Below are positions 1-11,262 of a stretch of 64,000 nt of DNA, piece after piece. Positions within the stretch are counted from its first letter, which is position 1, and each line of letters begins with the position of its first letter. The translations under genes and the position numbers were made by a program. Below the pieces are notes generated by a model. It saw only the letters and a list, made by a program, of their open reading frames with translations, ran no database searches and had not been told where the DNA came from. This DNA is from Sophora flavescens (Eukaryota > Streptophyta > Magnoliopsida > Fabales > Fabaceae), in the NCBI GenBank assembly GCA_030762895.1, contig CM061063.1, positions 75,265,836-75,329,835 on the forward strand. Direction: 5' to 3'.

Positions 1-871
1 GCAAATGATGTTTACATTTTTATGTGTTTTTTTTAATATTATATTTTCTATTGAGGATATTTGACATTTTAAACTTCCTGTATAAAGATATATTTTAATT
101 TACATGGTTAATTTTTTAATAAAACAACATTAATTATCAATAGCTTTGTTTTTCTCTCTCAGGTTCTTGAATCCAACAAAGGTACGCTCAGGCTCTCAGT
201 TTTGATTTTTTGTTTTCTCTATCAACTTTATATTGAGTTTTTGATTTCTTCTTTGATTCCTATTTAGCAAATTAGCACAACCAGATGGGGAATCAATGCT
301 TTGATAATCTCTTGGAAATATGCAAATTAGCACATGCTAATCTATTTATTTATTTTTCATTTCAGTTATAACATGTGAGCATTTGCAAATTTATTCTGAA
401 TATAACTCTGTTTACAGCAATGCTCTGAGGACCTTCTTTCACCCTATACTTAATAAATTTGCTTTGTCTATTGTTCTTGCCGAGATCCGACTTGCTGGAA
501 TCTCGTCGTAGAACATCAAATCAAGAGTGAATAATGGGAGTTGTTTTAGATTATGGCTTGACAGAATATTGTATTCCGGTCCTACGTATCCCAATGGGAA
601 TCAAAGCCAGACGTAGTTCTATGTTCAACCCTTGGCCATACGGTGATCTCAATCCCTTAATCTTGTATCTGATGAATACCAGCGAACAAGGACTCTTCAA
701 TAGTCTCTTGATCGAGCTAGTTTCTCTAATACGCTTAAAGGAGAGTCACCAGGGTTAGTGAAAAGTGAGTTTCTCTCTTAGGTTCCCCTCTTTTTATAAT
801 AGGATTCCCAAATTTTAAGAGATCTGGATTTATCTCTTTTTATCTCTTAAATCTTCTTTGAGATGTGATTT
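1..871. other. AT-rich stretch without a recognisable gene
   Basis: No domain, RNA gene or terminal repeat was recognised here. A 74-codon open frame on the plus strand (534-758) has no recognisable motif and sits in sequence that leads into the repeat block to the right, so it is not called as a gene. A short AG...GT-bounded segment near 163-181 looks exon-like but has no supporting frame. The stretch could be flank or a degraded end of the element that starts near 1,060. Confidence 0.4.
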
Positions 872-1051
872 CCTTAATTTAAGGGATATTATCTCTTTTA
901 ACTGGATAAGGTTATTTGAGATAATATTAGGATTATATAAGGATAATATCAATATCTTATCCCTTAATTTAAGGGATATTATCTCTTATAACCAGATAAG
1001 GTTGTTTGAGATAATATCAGGATTAATAAAGATAATATCGATATTTTATCC
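872..1051. repeat. Two-copy direct repeat, about 90-bp unit
   Basis: Two adjacent units start at 872 and 962 with CCTTAATTTAAGGGATATT and stay similar throughout, including an internal GATAAGGTT and GAGATAATAT. The unit contains the palindrome TTAATTTAA and is very AT-rich. A 108-codon open frame over it is a by-product of the duplication. Confidence 0.8.
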
Positions 1052-1059
1052 TTCCCGCC

Positions 1060-3329
1060 TTGGTTGGATTGGGTATCCAAGCTCGGTGGCCGGGTTTTAC
1101 TCCTCGGTCAGTACACAAGCCCCCCAAGCTTCGAGCTCAACGAAGCGTAGAAGTTTTCATGACAGGAGCCGAGCTTGGCTTTAAAATTATTCGAGTTTAG
1201 GATTTATTGAGTAAGACTTCTCCCCTTTTTGCCACAGTTCGATGGCCAATCTTCATACATCGGCTAACATTCGAGTTTAGCGGCTTTGGAAAGTGGGCCT
1301 AACAATCATTTCTCTTGATTTCCTGGTGGCCGAGCTTGATACCTCGGCCTTACGAGGTTAGAAACTTGATCTCTTTAGCCTTTCCTGTTGGCAAGGTAAG
1401 TGATCGAGCTTCACACTTCGGTCTATATACATCTTTTACTTCGGTGAACACCTCGGGCGATCGAGCTTCACGTTTCAAGTTGCCGAGCTTTACATTTCGG
1501 CCAATTCTTAAGTTCAACGGGCTCGGTGGGCGAGTCTAGTAATCATTTCCCTTTGATTGTTTGGGTTTGGTGATCTAGCTTTATTTCTCGTCCAATATTT
1601 TAGTTTGATAGGCTCGATGGCCGAGTTTAACATCTCGACCAGTATATAAGCTCCCCAAGCTTCGAGCTCAGAAGAGCGCAAAAGCTTTATGAAAGAAGTC
1701 GAGCTTGTCCTTAGTGTCGATAAAGTACAGGATTTGCATAGATCCTCTTACTTCGACTAATCAAGCTCGGTGGCCGAGTTTCACATCTCGGGCAATACTC
1801 GAGTTTAGTGGTTGAGGTTCACATCTCGGCCAGTAACATGTTCTGAACAGAAGATACTTCAATCTTACCTTTGTTAAGACAAGTTTAGAAGCTGGTAGCT
1901 GAGATTCAACTTATCAATGATTCAGGCTTGAACCGATCTTTTGCAAAGTCAAGCTCAAACTCGGTCATCTGGTAGATTTTGAAATACCCACTAACTTGAA
2001 ACTTGACCTTGAATGTCATTATTTTTACCGATCTTGAAGGTGTGTCTCAGAATAAACTTTCCTAATATCTTTTCCAATTTGTATGAGAAAATAGTTTTCA
2101 TACAAGTTCTTCATAATAACAATCGAGCTGTAGGCTAATAGATATCATTTCTTTGTAATTTTCGAGAATATCCTTCCTTTATCCCCAAAAGCCCCCCAAG
2201 CTCCGAGCTTGAAATAAGCGAAAGAACTTAAATGTCAACCCGCATATCTTAACACATTTTTTGGTGCCGAGGACTTTGGATTACAATTCGGGAGCATTGC
2301 TCGAAAATTTGTTTTTTTGTAGAACCAAGTCTTTCTTGGGTTGTCGACTTACTTGGCCGAGCACTGCTCGGATTTTCGTCCGGAGCCAAGTCTTACTTGG
2401 GATTCCGGCTTATTGGGTCGAACACTACCAGGATTTCCTTCAAATCTTGGGTCTCTAATATGCATGATCTGTTGTGGACATTATCTTGGTGCGAATGTGT
2501 TGTGCTCGGTCTAGGATTTTTAGTGCAAGGGAGGAAGCATTGCTCGACCTCGACTTTTTCCAGTGCGTAGTGCGAGGGAGCATAGCTCGACCTCGACTTT
2601 TTGGTGCGAGGGAGTAATGCTCGACCTCGGCTTTTTGGGCTTCTGCCCTTTGTTCTTGGCTAGACAATTTTATCTCGGGCCCTTTAGTGGATTCTCAAGT
2701 TATTAAGCCAGCATATGCTCGGCTTTTACAAGAATAGGGCCCTGACGCGAGCATGAAAGTCGCGGCTGCTTATGCTCTCCGAGTCTCCTCCATTACCCGT
2801 TTTTCGAGCCACGAGCTTTCTAACAATGAAAAGCATGAAGGCTGAAGCTGCCCGAACATTGCGCACTAGGGATGAGCTTAAAAAAACGTGGCAAAGTGTG
2901 AAGAGCAGGCTCGACTAATTGGGTAATTGAAAACTCGAAATGTCGATCTTGAGAAGACCAACTCCTCTCCTCAATCCGAGCTCTCTAAAATGAAAGGATT
3001 GACTTTTAGAGGGCTGCCAAGGCTTTAAAGCTTTCCCTTGAAAATCTTCAGCAGTTTCTTGCTACTGAGAAAAAGGCTAATTGCAAGCTTCAGTTCGATT
3101 TGAAGGAAGCTAAAGCCCAAATTATAAGGGAACGCGTTTCTGGACTCTCGCGTGCTATAAAACAAATCCAGCGCTTTCTTCCTAATTCTGATCTTTCAAG
3201 AGCCGGTGTGGACAAGGATTTTAATAAGGATGGCATTATGCTTCCTTTTTCCGGGCTCGATGATGAGGAACGGTAGAATAATGAAGAGCAGGTTGTGGGA
3301 GAGGAGGAGAACAGAGGAATTGAAGTGGT
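1060..3329. repeat. Left remnant of old repeat-rich element Z
   Basis: The stretch is filled with diverged copies of a GAGCTCGGTGGCCGAG / CATCTCGGCCAGTA theme. A roughly 100-bp segment containing CCCAAGCTTCGAGCTCA recurs near 1,080-1,185 and 1,610-1,712, with a partial copy near 2,190-2,230. The same vocabulary (GAGCTCGGTC, CTCGGCC) reappears at 20,460-22,030 on the far side of the nested gypsy elements. The two parts are therefore read as one older element or satellite-like block split by later insertions. No intact coding region or LTR pair was found, so its class is unknown. Confidence 0.55.
2826..3276 (+). pseudogene. Degenerate Lys/Glu-rich coiled-coil-like coding remnant in element Z
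   Basis: Short plus-strand reading segments here are rich in Lys, Glu, Ala, Leu and Arg. They include a stretch with KEAKAQIIRERVSGLSRAI (about 3,100-3,160) ending in PFSGLDDEER before a stop near 3,275. The composition suggests a coiled-coil protein broken by stops and frameshifts. Plant retroelement gag-like proteins often look like this, but no domain was recognised and the family is not named. Sequence vocabulary links it to the surrounding Z block rather than to the minus-strand gypsy element on its right. Confidence 0.3.
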
Positions 3330-3490
3330 CACGGCCGTGATGCTCATCACGGGCAGGCCGTGATCAATTCTGGTCCTCAGCAGTTGGCCTGTCACGGCCG
3401 TGACCTCCATCACGGCTAGGCCGTGATCCTTTGTGATCTCTCTGTTCAGCTCATCACGGTCGTGACCAGTGTCACGGCTAGGGCGTGATG
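3329..3490. repeat. Cluster of GC-rich palindromic modules (TCACGGCCGTGA type)
   Basis: Three consecutive modules each combine a palindrome close to TCACGGCCGTGA with a second arm close to TCACGGCTAGGCCGTGA, 4-6 nt apart. The same modules occur in the LTR of C2 (5,480-5,572 joined to 20,185-20,205) and in both LTRs of element B. The cluster may be the remains of the missing left LTR of C2. That is inference, because the expected LTR start is not visible here. Confidence 0.6.
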
Positions 3491-3637
3491 GCTGTTGACT
3501 TTGTTTTTTTCTTGCTCTTCTTTCCTCCTTTCCCTGAAAACACTTTGCAAATTTATTAGTAAAAGAAAACTCTTGATCTTCTCAAATTATTCAAGAGTCA
3601 AATTCAAAAACAAAAACTAACAAGAAATTGAAAATAA

Positions 3638-4432
3638 CTAAGAGAAAGATAATAAAAAAGAAAACTTGGGTTGCCTCCCAATAAGCGCTTCTTTAACGTC
3701 ACTAGCTTGACTCATTAAGAAGCATCCACCTGGATCCCATAGTCTGTGGCATAAGGGCCAAGAGATGCTCATCATGTGAGATCCTCCACCCGGATCCCAG
3801 AGCTTGTAAAGTGGCACTTGCAGAAGCAATATGATTCTACTCTCGGTTCCTCCTGGGTCAAACTGCAAGTGATAAGCTCCTCTTTCGATCTCTTCAGGCA
3901 TAAGTGTTCCATTAAGCACATGAGGTTTTACTTTTTGAGCCAATTTCGCAGTGTCCACACATGCCTCCAAACCAATATATTTATCCAAGACAGCAGTATC
4001 TGGTTTCTTGGCAAGCATGGTGAACGATAGACCCTCCTTGCTCTCCACTACCACTACAACTTCACTTTGAACTATCCCCAAAACCAGATTTTTCTCAAAT
4101 TCTGTTTCATGTGATTCTTGTACCAACTGTTTACAAATTTCATCAACTTGCGTTTTGAAATTTTGCATCACAGCTTTGATACTATCACAGTTGGTTCTTA
4201 TTTTGGTCTCAGATGTGGACAGCTCTTGTGAATATTGTTGCAGAGCAGATTTCAGAGGATTTGGCTCATTCCATTTCCATTCCTCCTCATGATTCATGAT
4301 TACACTATAAGCTTGTGCATGAGGGCATTGATTTCCCCAGAGCCTATAGTCTCCCATGACTGCATTAGGCCCAAAGGAATATTTTGTAACTCCATCCAAG
4401 GCAGGAAAATAGTAAATCTCCATGTGTTGCAA
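3638..4432 (-). CDS. 264-aa protein of non-autonomous gypsy-like element C2
   Basis: An uninterrupted minus-strand frame lies between an internal region and a tRNA-Asp-type primer binding site, as expected for the protein of a small LTR element. It is not a known polymerase, protease or integrase. The middle third is charged and Gln/Glu-rich (about residues 60-115) and may form a coiled coil. The C-terminal third carries three DPGG motifs, two as LWDPGG (FDPGG near residue 193, LWDPGG near 214 and 234). Element E also ends with two WDPGG motifs and D with one, so a family-specific tail is likely. The start used is the first Met; the exact start is uncertain. No function can be assigned. Confidence 0.5.
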   Translation of the reverse strand: MQHMEIYYFPALDGVTKYSFGPNAVMGDYRLWGNQCPHAQAYSVIMNHEEEWKWNEPNPLKSALQQYSQELSTSETKIRTNCDSIKAVMQNFKTQVDEICKQLVQESHETEFEKNLVLGIVQSEVVVVVESKEGLSFTMLAKKPDTAVLDKYIGLEACVDTAKLAQKVKPHVLNGTLMPEEIERGAYHLQFDPGGTESRIILLLQVPLYKLWDPGGGSHMMSISWPLCHRLWDPGGCFLMSQASDVKEALIGRQPKFSFLLSFS

Positions 4433-4549
4433 TCCACCTTGAACAGATAAAACTCAAAAAAAAAATCAAATATATACAGAAAAATATATATAAACAAAAA
4501 TGTCTAAAGTAGTTGTCTACTTTGTTACTAATGATATTGACAAAACCAA

Positions 4550-4567
4550 TCCCCGGCAACGGCGCCA
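4550..4567 (-). other. Primer binding site (tRNA-Asp type) of element C2
   Basis: Read on the minus strand the site is TGGCGCCGTTGCCGGGGA, complementary to the 3' end of plant tRNA-Asp. It lies 6 nt inside the LTR boundary at 4,574, which orients C2 on the minus strand. The same site occurs in elements B, D and E. Confidence 0.85.
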
Positions 4568-4573
4568 AAAACT

Positions 4574-5572
4574 TGATACGACTTTTAAAATATAGGCAAG
4601 TGTACCTAGTCGTACAAGTAATACGGTGGTAAGACCGGATATCGTCCTCAGGGATCGGTTGCCAATTACCAATTCACAAACTCAACAACTATCTAGACTA
4701 AAAGTGTGTATGAAGAGAATTTGAAATAAACAAAATAAAACAAGCAAAATCTTTTTGGATTTTTCTCAAACACCTGGATTGCAAAGATAGATGTGGTTAA
4801 CAAATGGATAGAATTGTCAGGGTTAGACAACACTAATCCTCCCTTGATTGCAATGAAGTGGTTACTAACACAAGTTCTAATTCAATTATGACAATCAAGC
4901 CTTTTTAAATACTCAAACCCTAATGTCTTAGGTGGATCAACCTGAGATTTTGCATTAAGCTAAGACTTATAATATTGCAAGCACCCCAAGACCTATGTCC
5001 AGGTTAATGAACTACTTGGCATTTGATTCATGAGCATGCTCTAACATCAATCTTTCAATTGTCTATCAAAGCAACAAATCATTCCAAGGATGGCCAAACA
5101 AGGGAAAGCATTAAGCACAGAATCATATACTCATAAAGAAATAGAAACTTGCATTCAAACTAAATCACAATACAATCAAGTTCATAAAGGTAATTATCTA
5201 ACCCCAACAACCAAGGGTTTATCTAGACATAATTATAGAGAAAAGCAAAACCGTAGAAATATGAGAAGAGGAGAGAAGAAACTCCATGGGAGCTTTCCAC
5301 AGCCGTCACTGCAGCCCCTCTCAACCGCTCCCTTCTAGGGTTGGAACCCCCCTTTTGTAACCATCCAACTCTCAGTCCCAGGCTCTTAGTCTGCCTCCAA
5401 GAGCTCTCCAAAAATCCCTTAATTCTGTTCAGTGTGGCTCTATTTATAGATCAGTCGCGCGTCTTTACTTTTTGGTCTGTCACGGCCGTGATGGGCATCA
5501 CGGCTAGGCTGTGACAGCTTCTGACTTTTGCCTTCTGTCTTTTCAGCTCTGCTTGATCACGGTCGTGATGGT
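4574..5572 (-). repeat. 5' LTR of element C2, first part
   Basis: The LTR begins TGATACGACTTTT next to the primer binding site. It contains a palindromic TCACGGCCGTGA module near 5,480 and is cut inside a second module at 5,572 by element B. The TSD ATGGT (5,568-5,572 and 20,180-20,184) lets the two halves be joined; the rest of this LTR is at 20,185-20,429. Confidence 0.75.
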
Positions 5573-6907
5573 TGACACGCTGTCGCGCACGCGTCAAAAG
5601 ATGAGCGGTTAGTAAGAATGTAGTTTAGTGTGCGACAACTCGGGTATCGTATCACAAGGACTCTTGTAGTGCTATTATCGCAGAAAATCAGTTTTCTTGG
5701 GGGGGTGTTTGGTTTGAAATTGATTGGAAAACAGAATGAAAACAGAGCATAAAAACAGAGCAAATTACGTGATTATCAAATAAGACTAAGACGATCAATC
5801 TGCTGTTTCGTTTCCCACTATCATCGGTTCATGTAATTCCATGCCCTAAGCGGATTCTAATCCCTTTTCGATTGTAGCATCGATTAACAAGCGAAACCGA
5901 CGCTACGGGACATATATTCCTAATTCCGAATTAAGCAAACGGATGAAGCCCTTCGTGAATTAAGCAAACACGAATTGAACGCAAGCGAATTAAGCAAACG
6001 CGATTAAGTTTAGGAATATAAAATCATCGAAAATAAATCAACACTAATTCGATACAAACTGAATTAAGCAAACAGAGAATAACGAATAGCATTGAAAGAG
6101 AGAAGATAATTAAATCGGGAATTACAAGACCTCAAGTGTTGGTGGAAGCCGAATACAGCAGATCAACCTAGGGAGATTAGTTCTCCATCAAAAACGCAAA
6201 ACAACTAGAGAAATTTGAAAACAAGGATTAGCAAAAGATGATTCTGTTCTGCCCTAAACAGCTATTTATAACTTTCAGAAACTGCGCATTCTCGCGAGGC
6301 GAGTGGCCTCTCGCGAGGCGAATATTAAAATGGCGCCTTCTTGAATTTGTATTCTCGCGAGGCGAGTCTTCAAAACCTGGGTTGTCACAGCCGTGATTCC
6401 TATCACGGCCAGGCCGTGATGGTCTCTGTCTTCGTGTGCTTATCTGTCATGGCCGTGACCTTCATCACGGCCAGGCCGTGATGGTCTCTGTCTTCCAGGG
6501 GTTTCTCTTCACGCCCGTGATGGGTGTCACGGGATGACCGTGATGCTTGCTGACTTCAGGCTCGCGAGGCGAGCTATAGCTCGCGGGGCGAGGCAGAGAA
6601 CATGACTTTTCTGGCACAGGCTGGTCCTCACTCTCGCGGGGCGAGTATCTGCTCGCATGGCGAGTGTTTCCAGATTGCAATTTCCATTGTTTCCTTCATT
6701 CCTTGGACTCTAAGTCAACCTGAAAACATGAAATAGCCATAAGTGCTTTATTTGACTCAAAAACTGGCTAAATAACCCTAAAACTACTTAAGGGACTCAA
6801 AACCTTGCTTGAGGACAATCAAGCCTAATTTGGGTGAAAACGAGATATAATTGGCACAAAACCACGGTCATACTAGTCATAAAACTAGATGAGCCAGAGG
6901 CTTATCA
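5573..6907 (-). repeat. 3' LTR of element B
   Basis: The 1,335-bp LTR runs TGACACGCTGTCGCGC to GGCTTATCA. It contains TCGCGAGGCGA-type motifs (6,290-6,370 and 6,560-6,665) and TCACGGCCGTGA-type palindromic modules (6,390-6,545). The polypurine tract, GGGGTATTT on the minus strand, directly abuts it at 6,908-6,916. It lacks about 20 bp holding one motif copy that is present in the 5' LTR. Confidence 0.9.
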
Positions 6908-8449
6908 AAATACCCCAAACTTGAACTTTGCTTGTCCCCAAGCAAACTAAAACTCAAAACGACTCAAGACTTGGCAAGCTAGAAGGATTTCAACCAATTC
7001 CGCACAAATTTCAAGCAATTCATCAAAACAATTTTCCATCAATGTTCCCCCCTTTTCAACAATGTAATCCCCACAATCATTTATTCTGAACATCCGAGAA
7101 TTTCATCATTCAAACAATCATTAATCTAAACAGGGATCTAAGTTACACACAAGAGGGAGATCACCAAATTCAAACAATCGCCTTCCTCACAAAGGGGTTT
7201 AGTGTTCACTCAATCTCTCGGTTTGTCTAGGCCGACAACATTTCACCTCGGTTTCACTTTTAAGAGCACTTCCCATGAATTTGATTTTCATCTCAAAATG
7301 GTTCCCACGGAAAACATGCATGCAACATCAAAAGGTCTTTCAAGGTTGTAATGGGGCCTGGCTAAGGGAAGGATATACAAAGGTACTGGGCTGAAGTCCC
7401 TAGGAACTAAGAGAGCATGAAGCTGTTTACACATTGAATTCCCTACTCAAGTTCCAATTCTTATTCTTCTTTTTGCCTTGGGTGGCTACAACCCTTTTCT
7501 TCTAATACCCTTCTTGACATTTTGCATTTTTTTTTTGAAAGATTTATTTTTGTCCTTTGGCTCCAACCTTTATTTTTTTCTTTTTCTCAATCCCCAACAA
7601 CACATCATATCCATGTAGCCACCCCAAACTTAGTTTCTTGCAACCATTCTCTTGCTAAGCTTCCATGCTCTCCTAATCCTAAGATCGGGTTAACATGGTT
7701 TTTCCAGATTCAGGCTCATAACATAAGGTCATCATGAAACAATAGGCTAATTAGGCTCAAAGGGGCTAACTAGGGAACATGCATTAGGGACTGGTTCAAT
7801 TTAGGCCAAGTAGTTAATTCAAAGAAAATTGCCTAAATCATTTGATGCAAACACATAGACATGCAAACCATGAAGAGATTCAAGCAAATTCGGGAAAGTG
7901 CAACTTGAAAGTGATTCACACAATCAAAAACATGTTGGAGGCTCAAATCCTCACCCGGACATTCATGCAAATTGTTTGACCGAAATTCTATCCCTAGTGT
8001 GTGCACCCTATCACCCCAAACTTATCATAAATCATGCCCTCACAACAAAATATCTCAAAGTTCAGTTTTCATTTTTTCAAATGGGGATCACAATTTCCAA
8101 ATTTCAAAAACCTAGGGGAAATCATCAACATAAATCATGCCATCAATCTGTGCTAAATCAACAAAACCTACCAAGCTTGCCGACACAAGACTCACACACA
8201 TGCTCTTGAGCTTCTCAAATTATTCAAGAGCGAAAAGAAAACACAACAAAACACAAAACACAACAAAACAAACGGTTCCCTCCCCCACACTTAAAACATA
8301 CATTGTCCCCAATGAACAACACAAATATCAAAACAGAGTGAGGGAAAGGAAAGGGTGCTCCCCGATCAAGGTTGCGGTGTAGGTGGGCCCCCCAAAGAGA
8401 GCTCCTCAACAAGTAGCATCCACAGGTCCCGAGCTCTCATGAAATAGCT
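6908..8449 (-). other. Non-coding 3' region of element B
   Basis: About 1.5 kb between the integrase and the 3' LTR holds no credible gene; open frames here are short and low-complexity. The stretch is closely similar to 14,304-15,720 (element D) and 41,780-43,170 (element E). Shared parts include the start CCCCAAACTT, the phrase TTGTCCCCAAGCAAACTAAAACT, a pyrimidine-rich tract and CTTCTCAAATTATTCA near the end. Conservation of a non-coding block among family members that otherwise differ suggests a cis-acting role in RNA processing, packaging or plus-strand priming (inference). Confidence 0.7.
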
Positions 8450-9500
8450 TCAGCCACGCTGCCCGTTAACTTTGAATGCCTTGTTGCTACCTGCACTTTT
8501 AATCTCTACTGCACCATGAGGAAAAACATTAGTAACAACAAATGGTCCAATCCACCGGGACCGAAGTTTCCCACCATCAATTTCAAAGGGAGTTAAACAA
8601 GAAACCAACCGACCCACGAGAGAATTCCTTCCTAGCAATCCACCTATCATGAAAGTGCTTAGTTTTCTCCTTATAAACCGAGAGCTCTCATAGGCTTCTA
8701 GCCTAAGCTCTTCAATTCTTGCTGAATCGGAGTTTCCTTTCAATACCAGATTTTTGCATTTCCAGACATGAGACTTGACCGCCCAATAAGCACGGTGCTC
8801 AACTTCCACAGGGAGATGGCATGCCTTGCCGAATACAAGCCTAAAGGGGGACATCCCTATCGGCGTCTTGAAAGCGGTCCTCTCGAGCCCAAAGTGCGTC
8901 TTCTAGACGGCGGCTCCAATCCTTCCTATTCTACCGCACAACTTTCTCTAGGATTTGTTTTATCTCCTGTTGGAGATCTCAGCCCGGCCATTGGTCCGAG
9001 GATGGTAAGCGATGGAGACTCGTGCACAACCCCATACTTCCGCAGTAGAGCCTCCATGGTGCGGTTGCGAGAAATGAGTGCCCTGGTCACCGATGATGGC
9101 ACGAGGTATGTCGAACCTGCAAAAATATTGGACCTAACAAAAATTGCAACAACTTTAGAATCGTTAGTCCTAGAGGGGATAGCTTCCACCCACTTTGAAA
9201 CATAGTCAACAGCCAAGAGAATGTAAAGAAAGCCAAAAGATGCAGGGAAATGACCCATAAAGTCGATCCCCCACACATCAAACACCTCACGTAAGAGCAT
9301 GGGTTCGTTGTGGCATTTCACTCTTGCGAGTGATGGTCGACTGTTGTCCGACACTCCTTACAAGTCCGATACACCTCATAAGCATCTCTAAAGATGGTGG
9401 GCCAATAAAAACCAGAATCTAGGACCTTTCTCGCAGTCCTCTGTGGCCCAAAGTGTCCCCCTACTTGAGAGGCATGAGAAAAGTGCAAAATAGACTCAAT
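8450..9500 (-). pseudogene. Integrase of element B, core and C-terminal part (broken)
   Basis: Two minus-strand frames carry the integrase. The segment ending near 8,926 (start about 9,354) contains WGIDFMGHFP with the first catalytic Asp, then AVDYVSKWVEA, typical of gypsy integrase. The segment 8,854-8,450 contains MSPFRLVFGKACHLPVE and a C-terminal GPFVV domain. A frameshift separates them, and the region that should hold the third catalytic residue is garbled. The frame of the upstream RNase H and zinc-binding segment also differs. The integrase would normally insert the cDNA; this copy cannot encode it. Confidence 0.85.
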
Positions 9501-10106
9501 CTCATAGTCGGGGACACATCGCCTAATCACCTGATCACTACAAAACTTCCAAAGAAATGGATCGTCCCAAACATAATACTTGGCGTCGCTCTTTAGTTTG
9601 TGGATTTGTGACCTAGTTGCTCCTGTCGGAAAGACACCAGCAACTAGGTAATTCACAAGGTCGGCAAACCAAGGGGTAACGCCATGCAACTGTAAAAGCT
9701 GCTCATCAGGAAAGTCATCCTGAATGGGGGAAGGATCCTCGTCCCTCTCTATCCTACTCAAGTGATCAACCACTAAATTTTCAGCTCCACTCTTGTCCTT
9801 TATCTCTACATTAAACTCTTGGAGCAACAACATCCACCGAATCAACCTCGGCTTTGCTTCAGGCTTCTTCAACAAGTATTTCAGAGCTGCATGGTCAGTG
9901 AAAACAATAACCTTGGAACCTAGAAAATATGATCTAAACTTATCGAGAGCAAAAACAACAGCTAGGAGTTCCTTTTCAGTGGTGGTGTAATTACATTGTG
10001 CAGCATCTAAAGTCCTAGAAGCATAGTAAATGACATGTGCAGACTTGCATACCCTTTGTGCCAGACCGCCCCACAAGATAGTTAGAAGCATCACACATGA
10101 GCTCAA
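9318..10106 (-). pseudogene. RNase H and integrase zinc-binding region of element B
   Basis: A 262-codon minus-strand frame contains the RNase H segment (YYASRTLDAAQ, TTEKELLAVVFALDKFR, FTDHAALKYLL) followed by DHLSRI. It then carries an HH-CC zinc-binding integrase N-terminus with CKECRTT near its end. RNase H removes the RNA strand during reverse transcription; the zinc domain helps integrase assemble on cDNA ends. The frame begins after a frameshift relative to the RT and ends before the integrase core in another frame, so it is a fragment of a broken polyprotein. Confidence 0.85.
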
Positions 10107-11074
10107 AAGGGAGGGTCCAATCGGGGGGCTGGATGATGGGGGTAGAGGTCAATGCCTTTTTCAAGAAGTCGAACGCCTTCTTGCAGCTTATCATCAAAGC
10201 TGAATATGGCATCATTCTTGACAAGTTCGACATGAGGGAGAGCTATCTTGCTGAAGTCCTTAATAAAGCGCCTGTAGAAACCTGCATGACCAAGAAAAGA
10301 ACGAATATCGCGAACGCAAGATGGGTAAGGCAATGTAGAAATCACATCAATTTTAGCAGGATCTACTGAGATACCCTCTCTAGAAATAACATGCCCCAAA
10401 ACAATCCCCTGTTCAACCATAAAATGACACTTTTCATAGTTCAACACAAGGTCAGTTTCAATGCATCTTTCTAAAACCAAATTCAGACTATGCAAGCATG
10501 CATCAAATGAGGAGCCATATACAGTGAAATCATCCATGAACACTTCCATGCAATTTTCAATAAATTCAGTAAAAATGCTAATCATGCATCTCTGGAAAGT
10601 GCCAGGAGCATTGCAAAGGCCAAATGGCATCCTCCTATAGGCAAACGTGCCGAAGGGGCACGTGAAAGTGGTCTTCTCCTGATCCTCCGGTGCAATGTGG
10701 ATCTGGAAGTATCCGGAGAAGCCATCAAGAAAACAGTAGTGGGATTTATCGGCCAGCCGTTCGAGCATCTGATCGATGAACGGCAAAGGAAAGTGATCCT
10801 TTCGAGTGGCCTGGTTCAACCTCCTATAGTCAATACAGACTCTCCAGCTATTCTGGACTCTAGTGGGGACAAGCTCATTGTTCTCATTTCTTACCACTGT
10901 GAGGCCAGATTTCTTGGGTACAACTTGCAATGGGCTCACCCAAGTACTATCGGAGATGGGGTATATGATACCCGCATGCAGGAGTTTTGTTACCTCCTTC
11001 TTTACCACATCCGAATCAATGGATTTAGCCGCCTCTGCGGCTGCCTAAACTGGTTTAGCCCCATCCTCCAATAG
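10103..11074 (-). pseudogene. Reverse transcriptase of element B
   Basis: A 301-codon minus-strand frame (11,008-10,103) holds the RT core: SPLQVVPKKSG, RVCIDYRRLNQATRKDHFPL, DGFSGYFQI, CPFGTFAYRRMPFGL and the active-site box FMDDF (about 10,530-10,545). The order and spacing match Ty3/gypsy RT. The end of the frame overlaps the RNase H frame in a different phase, showing a frameshift near 10,080-10,110. Upstream sequence is separated by stops from the linker and protease. Confidence 0.9.
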
Positions 11075-11262
11075 AATTCTATGCATACATCTAGAGGGGC
11101 TAATTCCCGGAATGTCGACCAAGGTCCATCCAATTGCTCTCTTGTGCTTCTTCAAAACCTCCAAGAGTTTAGCTTCCCGGTCGAGTCAAGGTTGGAGGAA
11201 ATGATAACTCGGGAGTTTTTCATTCCTCTCCAAGTAAGCATACTTGATTGCCGGGAAGTGGC

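Noticed and set aside
534..758. A 74-codon plus-strand open frame at the left edge
   Set aside because: No recognisable domain, no splice context and no homologue visible in the window; it borders repeat sequence.
3090..3413. Minus-strand 107-codon frame at the edge of C2
   Set aside because: It crosses the palindromic module cluster and the plus-strand coiled-coil remnant; no domain is visible.
10697..11074. A 125-codon plus-strand frame over the RT of element B
   Set aside because: It is antisense to the RT, whose motifs are unmistakable on the minus strand.
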